A stretch of DNA of 64,000 nt, taken from Phaeotremella fagi (taxonomy: Eukaryota; Basidiomycota; Tremellomycetes; Tremellales; Phaeotremellaceae). Position 1 is the first letter of the stretch; every line of letters begins with the position of its first letter. The notes under the pieces are model-generated. The model was not told the origin of the DNA and did not search any database. It was given only the letters and a program-made list of their open reading frames with translations. The DNA lies in assembly GCA_001599715.1 (NCBI GenBank), contig BCHU01000007.1:811586-875585 (forward strand), given 5' to 3'. Positions 48,766-59,070 of this stretch are shown here, piece after piece. The position numbers were made by a program, and so were the translations under genes.

Positions 48766-50211
48766 ATGACAGACCAGAGTTCAACTTCTGAATCTAAACA
48801 TCACACAATCAGCACTGCGTTGTCAAACTTTCGATCATCTATCAGAGATAAACTCAGCCACTTGAGTCTCTCCTCTCGAGACCCCAACAGTTTCTTCTAT
48901 GCTCCACGCAGATTCACTGGTCACGTAGCGGAACGCCCCCCGGCCGGTTCAAATGATAGCTCTTTCTACCCAATTAATAATCCCGAGATCACGGTAACAA
49001 ATTATGGTTCAAGTTCTGATGAACACGAAAACCAGACCAAATCTTTTTCTACGAGTTACAGTGGGGCTGGGTTCTCTTCTGCAACCTCCAACATGCCCTT
49101 CGGGGTAGTTGGAGTTTTACCCCGCTCATCAGATTCAAACTTTGAGTCTTCAACTTCCGGAAACCCCGTGAAAGTCGAAAGAGGTGGTCGATATAGATTC
49201 CCGGTTCCTGATGAAGAGACCGAAGCTTATGTTGAGACAGGAGGTTGTAGCACTACTGGGATCACTACACTTTCATTCACTGGTGAATCGCTTCAGGCTA
49301 TTCATGTTACAGCTTCTCCAGGTAAAATCAGGGTCGAGTATTCGAGGGATGGGGTAAGGTCTTCTGCTTGGTGTAAAAATGATGACGACGCGAGTGAGTT
49401 GAGAAAGATGAGTCGAACTCAGCAGGCTTTAGGTACCGATTGCAGTTTTGATTTTAAAATCTCAAAGGGGTAAGTGATTGACGAGATTGTGCTAACTTTT
49501 TTTAGTGAGATCGTAGATGCCAGGTGAGTCTACTGATATAAACGATCTTTGCCTGACAATCATAGCCTCGACCATTCCCAGGATCCCACGTATGTCATTT
49601 CTTATACATAAAAGTCAAATCTAAAACTGATTTCGTAGTAATGAGCACTCGTTTGATGAGTAAGTCTACAGGACTAATACAAATCATTTCGGCTGACGGT
49701 TATAGTCGCGAATATTCTGATTGCAGGTGTGTCATTCCTAAAGATGCAAGCCACATATAAACTGATATCGCATTGGGACTAGTGCAGGACTTGGAGACGG
49801 ATTTGAGAACGGGTTAGATAATTCTCGGTGAGTCTCCCAATATGAAGGATCTTGGCTGTAGATCATAGTTCCCGATATCCTTTTTCCAGGTATGACATTC
49901 TTAGTGCAGTAGATACAAGTTACGTATAAACTGATTTCGTAGTGATGAGGATCATGTAGGACTTGGAGACGGATTTTGGAACGAAGCAGATGATTCTCGG
50001 TGAGTCTCCTATTATAAATGATCTTGGCTGACAATCATAGTCACTATTATGATAGCGGGTATGTACAGTAATTCCTAACAGGTAGAAGCTCGTATCAAAC
50101 TAATCTCACAGTGATGGGAGTGGCCGGGGATATAGAGACAGTTCTGAGGACGACTCAGAGCGGGGTACAAAGTCAGAAGAGCTAGTGTCAGATCCAGAGT
50201 CAGAGTGGTGA
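48766..50211 (+). CDS. A1: unknown protein with a string of phase-2 micro-exons
   Basis: I do not recognise this family. Exon 1 (48766-49469) gives MTDQSSTSESKHHTISTALS and a Ser/Gly-rich body ending LGTDCSFDFKISK. Exons follow at 49506-49523, 49566-49589, 49639-49659, 49706-49726, 49783-49827, 49869-49889, 49943-49999, 50041-50058 and 50112-50211. The eight internal ones are 18-57 bases, all multiples of three; all nine introns are phase 2 and 36-56 bases. Joined, the frame stays open for 342 aa. The tail is acidic, with GLGDGF in two of the exons. No signal peptide or membrane segment. The splice model is by eye. Confidence 0.65.
49524..50111 (+). repeat. Tandem intron-exon modules in A1
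   Basis: Four similar modules start at 49524, 49660, 49828 and 50000 (spacing 136, 168 and 172). Each holds an intron starting GTGAGTCT or GTAAGTCT and ending AT(C)ATAG or TTATAG, a short exon, an intron starting GTATG or GTGTG and containing a TATAAACTGAT-like part, and a second exon. The last module is the most diverged. The pattern suggests repeated duplication of one intron-exon unit. Confidence 0.75.
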
Positions 50212-50970
50212 TAGAGCTATTCTGTACTTGTACAGCTGGGAAAGATGGCATGTTCTCCATTCTCGGATACCCGTCTACTATATATACTTAGATAGTTCAA
50301 GATTCAGTTCTGAAAGAAATGGATGTTACTTTGTATTGAAATGCTCTTAACGCAAACGCCAAATATATCCCTTCAATATATACATACAACTCTGGGTTAG
50401 AATTGAACAAGAGGTTTATCAGCCTCGACACAGAGTCAGAGGAGCAGAGGAGCCTTCATATGGGTTTCAATTTTTCAAACTTGGTGATGGATACGATTGG
50501 GCTGTAGTCTGCTTAGTTTTGTACCCTCCGTTAATCATCGTGTCCTTGCTCCAAAACACCTTGAGGGGTGATATCGAATTGCTTCAAGGGAAATAATAGG
50601 ATTTGATCTTACATAGCTGTTTCATGGATCCTTGCCTTTGAACAATGAGTAATGGTTACTGTACGCGTTTCCCATTGATTCACTAGAAATTACCATTGTC
50701 CTACTCTAGTTTACTAATCGTTTTGCCTCTTTTATCACTGTATCCTTAACCCATAGATATCTTATAGGAGTAAGCTTGAATTGTTTCAGTGGAAATGGTA
50801 GGAGTCAAATTGAGCTGTTTCAAGGATGTTTTTCCTTCAAACAATTGTTGAATAAAGGTTGTTTTTTCCCATTGATTGAATAAACCTTTGTCAACTGCAA
50901 CTGCTCAAACTATAAATGCAAGTGGAAAAACAACAAGTTTTTGTTCCACATCTACTTTTTCAAGTACAAA
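50212..50970. repeat. A1-B1 interval with duplicated flank sequence
   Basis: The interval holds two related stretches: about 50502-50552 (GCTTAGTTTTGTACCCTCCG) and about 50701-50750. Both are followed by parts that recur before B2. The B-type promoter motif at 50893-50905 (AACTGCAACTGCT) recurs at 53507-53519, 78-84 bases before the ATG in each case. No gene is seen. Confidence 0.55.
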
Positions 50971-51558
50971 ATGGGGTATGATAGTGATCCAAGCGAGAGC
51001 GAGTATGGAAGCGATAATCCAAGTGAAGACTATTATGGAAACTCCCTAGGTAAATCTTACAGTATCTTTTGAGACTTACAGTACTGATCCATCTTTTTCA
51101 GACCCTTCACAGGAAGGAGACCAAAATGATCACATCGATCATATGTATATGGGGTGGAAGTGGGTAGGTTTTGATGGTGCATGCGAGTAAGTTTTGTTAC
51201 CGTTCTTAGGTTAACAATGCTAGTGCTGGGGACGAGCCTTCAGAACAAGGAAAGAAAGGAAAAGCTCATTCCGAAATCACTCACGAAGAATGGCCGACGG
51301 ATTCTGAGTAAGTTTTGTGACCACTGTTATGTAGATTAACAATGTCTTTCTATAGGTACCATTCTTCACAACAACGAGGAGAAAGTGCCAACTCCTGCGA
51401 TGATATGTATGAGGGGGGCCATTTCCAGTGTGATGCTGCATATAGGTAAGTTTTGTGACAACTCCTAGGTTAACAATGTCAACTGTAGGAACGAGGAAGG
51501 AGAATCTGCCACCGATTATGCGAACAATGATGGCGAAAGCTCAGACGATGGTTGGTGA
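50971..51558 (+). CDS. B1: acidic Ser/Asp-rich unknown protein
   Basis: Unknown family. Exons 50971-51049, 51102-51186, 51224-51307, 51356-51445 and 51489-51558 join to a 135-aa frame starting MGYDSDPSESEYGSDNPSED and ending DNDGESSDDGW-like (NNDGESSDDGW). The first intron is phase 1, the other three phase 2, and those three share GTAAGTTTTGT and TTAACAATG cores, so they look like copies of one intron. The protein is acidic and Trp/Tyr-containing, without a signal peptide. B2 is its paralogue. Confidence 0.6.
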
Positions 51559-52059
51559 TCGGTCAGAGTTGTCAGGATTCTGAGAATGGAATGACCGCCA
51601 TACTCGTACTGTATGTATTAGTATTACAGTAAAGTACATTAGATCGGCGGATGTATGTAGGATGAATGCTACCAATTTGCCACTTTCCGTACACTTTGCC
51701 ACTGGATGTTGAGTTTCGAGACTTCTTCAGTCGTGATCGTTGGTGATAACAAACTCTCAATCAAGAAACATGGACAGGATTAGAAATGCACGGATGACGA
51801 GTCAGATGAAGATGAGGAGATGGCGTGCATTACGTCGATGTGGTGAACGCGAGCGAGTCACTGCGAGTGTTGTGTGTGTGAAACTATGAATCAACTTGGA
51901 CTGTAAAGAATGGTATGGAATACTGTGTATACTGTGTATACAACCTTTCAAATGAGGAGTTGAAACCCGACATTTCTGCACCTTTGACCACCCCCGTTGG
52001 CTGATTTGTTTTATAACGTACTAACAAGTCGTAACTCTTGGATTGCATTATCAGCAGAG
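51559..52059. promoter_or_regulatory. B1 3' flank and A2 promoter
   Basis: About 51640-51760 contains GATGAATGCTACCAATTTGC and CTGGATGTTGAGTTTC-type text that recurs after B2 (about 54540-54620), marking a duplicated 3' flank. Bases 51939-51966 repeat the A1 promoter element exactly. No gene is seen. Confidence 0.6.
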
Positions 52060-52686
52060 ATGCCAATGACAAGCCAAAGTTCAGCTCCTTACTCAAGACG
52101 TCGCGCAATCAGCACTGCCTTGTCTAACTTCAAGAAGAAACTCAATAACTTTCATCTCTCATCCCAATATCCTGACAGTCTCTTCAATGCTCGACCCACG
52201 TTGGACGGTTACATATCGGAACACAGCTCTTGCTGTTCAGTCGAACCAGCGATTACGGTAACAGATTTTGATTCAAGTATCGACACCGAAGAACGCCAGA
52301 AAACCAGATCTTATTCAACAGATGTCAGTGAGGACGGATTTACCTCTGCGACATCTGAAATGCCCGGAGTTCCACCCGACTCGTCCTATTCAAACTCTGA
52401 CATCGAGCCTCAAACTTCCGAAAACCCTAAAGAAGTCGAAAGAGGGGGTTCATTCTTCATCCCGTTTTCTGATGATACGACCGAAAGTTATGTCGAGACA
52501 GGGGGAGAAAGTACTAATGCAACTACTACACTCTCATTCATTGGTACCTCGCTTAAGAAAAAACCTGTTAAAGCTCGTCCGAATAAGACTAGGGACAAAT
52601 CTTCGTGTTATAAGAAAAAATCTGTCTGTGGATATAGGGAGCGTAGGAGTGAGTTCAAAGAATGGATTGAACTCAGCAGACTCTAG
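52060..52686 (+). CDS. A2: frameshifted paralogue of A1
   Basis: Exon 1 parallels A1: STALSNF, SLFNARP, the acidic middle, VERGG, YVETGG and TTLSF occur in the same order. Two in-frame ATGs exist, at 52060 and 52066; the second matches the A1 start. A single base is missing relative to A1 in 52648-52665, so the frame ends at the TAG of 52684-52686. Downstream exon pieces survive (52822-52842; 52895-52973), but the acceptor of the first micro-exon is lost near 52750 (ATG where TAG is expected). It is either a truncated protein of 208 aa or a decaying gene. Confidence 0.6.
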   Translation: MPMTSQSSAPYSRRRAISTALSNFKKKLNNFHLSSQYPDSLFNARPTLDGYISEHSSCCSVEPAITVTDFDSSIDTEERQKTRSYSTDVSEDGFTSATSEMPGVPPDSSYSNSDIEPQTSENPKEVERGGSFFIPFSDDTTESYVETGGESTNATTTLSFIGTSLKKKPVKARPNKTRDKSSCYKKKSVCGYRERRSEFKEWIELSRL

Positions 52687-52973
52687 GTATCGATTTTACT
52701 ATCTCATTGGATAAACGACAGTAAGTTATTAACGAGATTGCGCTAACTTTTCTATGTCGTCAATTTCTGCTGGGTGAGTCTACTAATTAATGTACTGGAA
52801 ATTTCTGGCTGAAGATCATAGTGTCGACTCTTCCGATTGCAGGTATGTCATTCTGCTCACTATACTGTATATACATCTGAAACTGACTTGGTAGTATTGG
52901 GACTGGTGCACGAGTTGGAGACAGATTTGAGTCTGATTCAGAGTCAGACGGGTGTTCATACCGAAGTTTATGA
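52687..52973 (+). pseudogene. A2 remnant 3' exons
   Basis: Sequence after the A2 stop still aligns with A1's downstream part. The 52822-52842 piece matches the 21-base exon type; its intron ends with CTTGGTAG and the last piece (52895-52973) reads GARVGDRFESDSESDG, close to A1's exon 6. These pieces keep phase 2 but are out of reach of the upstream frame. Confidence 0.6.
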
Positions 52974-53590
52974 AAGGGAATGATTGTACTGCGTTAGTCT
53001 GTTTAGTTTTGTACTTTCCTTTTATCTTTGTGTAATTGCTCCGTGACTACCTTGAGGGGCTTAGATGTTGCAAGGGCAATGATAGGAGTTAGCCTGAACT
53101 GTTTCAAGGCAGTAGATTGGCAGATGTAGGGTGAAATGCTACCAATTGCCGCTTTGCCATTTTTTTGTTTTTCGTGACATTCTTTCCTGAGTATTCGTTG
53201 GTTTCATTATATAAGTTGCTTGTGATGTCGAACTCGTACTGAGGGGATTAGTGTGGGAATCGGAGAAAGATTCGAAAATGATCCAGAGGGAGGTTCAGAT
53301 CAGTCTTGACTCTAGAAGCTTAGTGATAAAGCAGTTTGGTAAGACTGTACTGCATGAGACTGCTTAATTTTGTTACCTCCTTTTATCCCTGTATCCTTGC
53401 CATGCACATGTTAAGGAGTAATCCCAATGTGTTTCAAGGATCCTTTCCATTGAGACAACGATGAAAAGTGGTTAAATGTTTGCCATCGATCAATTGAAAC
53501 TTTGTTGACTGCAACTGCTGGACATATAATGTAAACGTAAGCGGCGATGTGCTTGTTACTTATTCCAAAATTATTATTCCAAGGCACAAA
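52974..53590. repeat. A2-B2 interval with repeated flank modules
   Basis: Two copies of the same text, at about 52991-53042 and 53345-53400, share a TTAGTTTTGT-like and TTTTATC-like core with 50502-50552. An orphan exon relic (53252-53309) lies before the second. The B promoter motif is at 53507-53519. Confidence 0.55.
53252..53309 (+). pseudogene. Orphan A-family terminal exon
   Basis: After GGGGATTAG the sequence opens in phase 2 as VGIGERFENDPEGGSDQS and stops at TGA (53307-53309). This is close to A1 exon 6 (AGLGDGFENG...) and to the A2 end. No upstream exons were found, so it is taken as a relic of a third A copy. Confidence 0.5.
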
Positions 53591-54451
53591 ATGGCGTCTG
53601 AAAGTGTCTTACAAAGCAAGTACTCAGATGATGAAGGGTATTCAATATACAATGAAAGCCTTTCTTTCGGTGGGTCTTATCGTTTTACACTTGCTGATTC
53701 TTGTTTTTCAGCACCAACAGGTCCTACCGAGACCACTTACTTATCTTATATAGAGTCTCGTGAAGGGAATAATGATGGGTGGCCTGATTCTGAGTAGGTT
53801 ATGTGATCAGTCCTAGGTTGACAAAGTCTCTTCATAGGTACAACTATTATCCTGCCAGTTGTTTTCTTGATATGGACGATGATGATACAGGATATGGATT
53901 TCACTCTAGCTCTTCATCGGGTAAAGCCTCTCCTTTTTCACTTGCTGATCAGTGTTTCTTTCAGAGTCTTCAAACAAGCCTTCAGAAGAACATTCAGCAA
54001 CATCTTCCATCAATTCTACCTGCTACCCGGGATATGTAGAGAACCATGAGGGGTCGAATGTTTCTGATTCTCAGTAAGTTCCGTCTCCGCAATTATTTTA
54101 ACCCTGTCTTTTGAAAGGTTCGATGAGAAGTGTAAGACCTTTGCCGAGAAGTATCTTAGTAGCCGAAGAATGGAATATCACTCTAGCTCTTCATCAGGTA
54201 AATCCTTTCCTTTTGAACTTACTGATCCGTGTTTCTTTCAGAGTCTTCGAAAGAACCTTCAGAAGAACATTCAACAGGATCTTCCGTCAACTCCTCCTGC
54301 TACCCGAGATATGTAGAGGATCAAGAGGAGTCGGATGATTGTGATTCTCAGTAAGTTTTGCGACCACTCCTATTCTAATTTGTCTTTCGAAAGATACGCG
54401 AGGAATTTTGCCAGAAATTATCTTAATAACAGGGGGAAAGAATATCTTTAG
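53591..54451 (+). CDS. B2: acidic Ser-rich unknown protein with duplicated exon pair
   Basis: Paralogue of B1. It begins MASESVLQSKYSDDEGYSIY. Introns alternate phase 1 and phase 2. The pair (exon ending YHSSSSS or FHSSSSS; next exon ESS...PSEEHS...CYP.YVE) occurs twice, with matching introns (GTAAAGCC or GTAAATCC, both ending TTTCTTTCAG). A phase-2 intron at 53796 resembles the B1 introns (CCTAGGTTGACAA). Joined, the frame runs to TAG at 54449-54451, ending NRGKEYL. No signal peptide. Not recognised beyond this. Confidence 0.6.
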
Positions 54452-54761
54452 GGTGAAAGCGAAGTCTCAGGTGCTGATTCAGACGAATGAGGGGCAATGA
54501 AATGACTATACACTTCCAGTAGATCATCAAATGTACAAGTACTTGTAGGATGAAATGCCACTTGTAACAATTTGCCACTTTGCCACTCACTGGATGTTGA
54601 GTTTCGCGACTTACTTTTCAGTCGCGATGAATGGTGATAATGTTGATTTCTTAATCTAACTTTCAACTTTTACTTTCACATTTCATCACTTATCATGTAC
54701 ATTAGGTCATAACGGCCCAGCTGGTGTTAGAATAGAGTCAAATAGTACAACAGTCCTAACC
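54452..54761. other. B2 3' flank and BRCA2 promoter
   Basis: 310 bases. The first half repeats text after B1 (GATGTTGAGTTTCG near 54593). The rest is upstream of the BRCA2 start. No other element was recognised. Confidence 0.5.
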
Positions 54762-57700
54762 ATGAGTAAGTCCACGTGCAAATCCAACTTTTCCGTCATT
54801 CAACTTTGTTGACATTTGCAGTTAAATCACCCACTCCAACATTTATCGACGAAGAGGTTGAAGAAGAGATCGCAGGTGTAGAGCAGAAAGACTATGCAGA
54901 TCTACTTATTGGACTGGACGAGAACGATTTCGATGATTTGGATGATTTTGGCGATGTAGAGGGGATTGATGTCAAGGAGGAGGAAGGTGGGTTAAATTAT
55001 TTAAACTCTCTAACAGCAGCCGCTACATTTTACGAAAACTTTTATCCCGTCTCTACTCCCACCGAGATACCAGCCTCTGTTGGATTCCTCACTGCTCGAG
55101 GAGTCAAGATCAAATCCCCTTCGGCCGCTGCGAAAGCTAAAGCAGCTGCTCTTTTCGTTGAGGAAGAGGAGGCAAATACGAAATATCGATCACCTAGCCC
55201 CATTGAGAATGACGTCAAACGTCGTCGAGTTGATGATCCTACATCTAAATCACACTTCACTACTGGTAATGGTGGAGAGTTGGAAATTCCAACTAAATCT
55301 TCGTTAGAAAAGGTGGCTGCGTTGTTTATGGAGACAGACACAATCGACCCGCCAGTAGAGTCTACCTACCCCACTCAATCTGGCTTCACCACTGGTCATG
55401 GGATTTCTCTCCCACCCCCTTCAAAAGCAGCTCTCCAAAAAGTGATGGGCTTGTTCAATGACGACCCGATAGATCAACTTCAAGAGCCTGGTTCTTCGAT
55501 TCGACTGCCCATCACCACATCTAAATCAGCCTTCACCACTGGTGCGGGTTCATCCATTCCCCCTCCTTCCAACGCGGCAGTCTCTCGAATAAATGATTTG
55601 TTTAGTGACATCCACACCACCCCCGTATCCGCTTTCTCCACCGCTTCTGGGAGTCAAGCCCCTCCCTTATCCTCTGAAGCGAGATCCAAAGCGTTAGCTT
55701 TACTCGATGGATATGTATCAAAGGCGGACCAGATCGGTAACCTGGACAAACCCCCACCATCGTCACGCTCTGCAACGAATATTTTTGCTCGTCGAGCTTT
55801 TCCTTCTCCATTCAATCCCCCGACCACACCAGTTACCCCTCGGACACCCTTACGAACCACAACAAACATACCAAAAGCAACCTCCACGTCACTATCCAAA
55901 CCTATCGACATCAAAACCCCCGGACCGCTACGTCGTATAGGTTTAGGAGCTACACCTGGTTCAAGACCTAAAACTAAAACTGGATTTATTTCACCATTCA
56001 AAAAGCCCAACACCGTGGTATCGAGCACCCCCACGAAGCTACGTACCAGTGTTCGACCGGACCCACCCACACCCAAAGAACAGTTGTACGAACCCGTCTT
56101 TGATCTCGCTAGTGAGTTAAGCTATGACACCACTGACGTTAGTACCTTCCGATCGTAAAACTCTCAAAACCGCCTTTCTGCATCCTCAATACAACGCACC
56201 TGAAGAACTGGCCGAAATGGGAATGTAGGTCTAAAATAGATCACCCTAACGTTAGACCCGATGAAATATGGAAACTAGATCTCAGTGTCGCTCTTCGATA
56301 CCAGTTCGTCTCTGAAGATGCACTGATGATGAGCAACACCACTGCGTACAAGCGTTTACAACTGGACAAGTGTCGATTGGCGACTCAAAAATGGGTCGAC
56401 AATCACTACACATTGATTCTTTGGAAGTTGGCTGGGGAAATCCAAGCTAGACCTGATTTGTATAGCGAGAAATGGAATTGGGAAGAGGTTATAGCTCAGT
56501 TGAAGTATAGGTATGTTCTTACCCAATCATCACTGACCCTAGGTACGAACGAGAGTATGGTGCTGCTCAACGACCCATCATTCGTCGAATACAAGAACAC
56601 GACTCCCCAAGTGGTCTCCCACTCGTCCTCGTCGTCTCCGCCATCTACATTACCAAACCAATCAAAGATGACAAGGGCCAGGTCACCACTCCGAGACCGT
56701 GTCTGGAATTGACAGACGGATGGTACAGGATCAACGCCGATATCGATGATTGTTTGGCTAGGGGTGTGACCAACGGCAAGATCAAGGTTGGAAGGAAGTT
56801 GGCTATTTCTGGGGCCAAGGTGGGTCTTGGATTTGACTTTACTGATTCCAGCTCGACGGCGCGGGTGAAGGTGCTGAAGTCTTGGAAGCTCTCGACAAGT
56901 CTCATTTAGTACTTAGTGGCAACTCTACCCATTTGGCTCGATGGGCCACAAAGCTTGGTCTCCAGCAGTATCCGTTCATTGCTGGGCTATCAAGTTTATC
57001 AGTTGACGGAGGTTCCATCGTACTCATGGATATCGTTATCGAACGTATCTTTCCTTTGGCTTATATGGGTGGAGATAAATCTCAATGGGATCCACCATGG
57101 AATGAAGCTGAAGAACGGATACGTCAAGATCAATGGAGGGTAAGTGGAGACATTCGTTACCTGACTGATGATAGGAAAAACACTCTTCCGAATCGACGAG
57201 ACTTCAAGAGGAGATGAGGAAGCGTTTGGAGAGGATTGAGGAGTTTGTCAACACCTTGTTAGCCTCTGCCCAGGAGCTCGAACCGAATCCAAAAGGTAAG
57301 TCTCAATCTGGCTCCACTGACACCAGATACCCCACTTGACGATGTCGAAGCGGAGTTTGATAAACTATTGAACAGTAAAAGTTTTTCCCTCGGCAACCTC
57401 TCCGATCTCAACATCATGGAACTCGCTCAATACGCTCAAAATCGAATGCAGAAGGAGTTATCCGAGGGCCAATTCGAAGTCGAAACTGAACTTCAAGTAT
57501 GTCCCTATGTGACTCCACTGACTCTAGACCGTTTGTCCCACCCGTGATATCAGAAACTTTCGTATGGTCCGTTTCTCAGACGCTAGAAAGGGGGGTAAAG
57601 AGGTAGCTCGGATTGGGATGTTGAACATTTGGGATGCCAAGGATTTGGGAGAGCAAGTTGTAGAGGGGAAGAGGTATTTGGTGAGTTATACGTGTGACTC

Positions 57701-57832
57701 CACTAACCCCAGGTCTCCAATCTGATCCCAGGTCGTCAAGGTGATTGGAGTCCACCAATGTCAAGGTCTGGAAAGGCTGAGATCTACCTTCACACCAGAA
57801 GAGAGACGAGGTGGAGAGAGGTAGAGGGTTGA
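54762..57832 (+). CDS. BRH2: BRCA2/Brh2 homologue
   Basis: Recruits Rad51 to DNA breaks. ATG plus one base form the first coding exon, then an intron of 52 bases leads to IKSPTPTFIDEEVEEE. An acidic stretch follows, then five BRC-like repeats starting near residues F90, F147, F190, F239 and F273 (for example SGFTTGHGISLPPPSKAALQ and SAFSTASGSQAPPLSSEARS). The C-terminal part carries the helical and OB-fold region: KWVDNHYTLILWKLAGEIQA, RPCLELTDGWYRINADIDDC, GRKLAISGAK, and RQGDWSPPMSRSGKAEIYLH. Overall about 880 aa, small compared with animals and like fungal Brh2. Confidence 0.92.
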
Positions 57833-57881
57833 CGTCGTTTGTAGCTCTAGTATTCTGTACCGTATAACATGCATTGGTAGT

Positions 57882-59070
57882 CTATACCTTACTCCCTAGC
57901 TCCTCTTCAACACCCTTCAAAAACATCTCGGCCTCTTCCTCCCTCCTCTTCGCCCTAGCTTCTTCAACTTTATCCTTGCCACCAAGCAACTTTGCCCTCT
58001 TGGCTACGATCAAAGCCTTTCTCTCGTCAAGTTTACGTTTAGCGTTGTCACTAGCCAAACTCTTGCCGTTCCTCTTTTCAAATTCAGCTCTAGCCTTTTC
58101 AGTCTCCAACCGTTCCTGCTTCAAAGATTCCATCTGTTCCGAACGTTTCTCTTCGTCTAGGGAGAATTGATATTGACCTGCTCCCTTTTGACGGACTTCT
58201 TTGGTGGAATCGTAGTGATGCGCACGGGCTTCTTCTTCCGCTTCGCGATATTTCGCTTTGATGGTTTCAGGATCGGGTTCGTATACTGGGAAGAAAGATT
58301 GTTCGCCGTCTAGATGTTAGTTGGGAAGGGTGGTAGTGCTTACGAATGACGTTTGATTTGCTGAGAATGTTAGCTTGTCTTAAACCTTTCACTTACAGGA
58401 CCTCTGCATACGCAGAGTTCTGCTCTTCAATGGTTTTAACTACCTCCTTCCCCTCAGCCTCTTTCGCTTCCTTCTTCGTCCCCTTCCTCGTCCTCCCTAG
58501 TTCGTCTACATACTCCACAAGTTCCAGATCATCGTCATCGTCCCCATCCCACCGTCGTGGAACTTGAGCTGATTCATCCACATCCGAAGAATGGTCTGAG
58601 AACCCATCTTCTTCCCATTTTCGTTGGAACTGCAACTAATCAGCATAGATCATAGCATCGGCACTTACATCAATCGACGATTCAGCCAACTCCTTGTCTG
58701 TCATTGAAGAATAATCTCCACGTCGCATCGCATCGTACCTCTTCGCTTTGGCAATCATGATCTCCCGTCTTTGCTCATCACTCGGTCCATCTTCGTTACT
58801 GAAATGTCGTCTTTTCGCATCGTTCCTAGCTTCAGCCGCCATACGCTTAATCAAACCAGGTGAAGGGCGGTTGAAAGGGTCTTTGACCTTGGAGTGAATC
58901 AGCTTTGATTCAAATTGAAAACTCACCTTGTCCATCTGGATGTTCCGTTTGTTACCCCCCTTTACGGCTGATTTACCTTCTTTCGTGAACCTATCTACAT
59001 GCTCTGCTGTTATGGATCTTAACCCTAGTAAGCTGCTTTGGGAGATGTTGGATGGACCTGGTTGTGACAT
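57882..59070 (-). CDS. CCDC174-like coiled-coil protein
   Basis: It starts MSQPGPSNISQSSLLGLRSI and is rich in charged helices. Segments typical of CCDC174 proteins are LVEYVDELGRTRKGTKKE and HYDSTKEVRQKGAGQYQFSL, followed by a long Glu/Arg/Lys coiled coil (LKQERLETEKARAEFEKR...) to the end. In animals CCDC174 associates with the exon junction complex helicase eIF4A3; that role is transferred by family only. Four introns are seen. The stop lies 49 bases after the BRCA2 stop, tail to tail. Confidence 0.78.
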
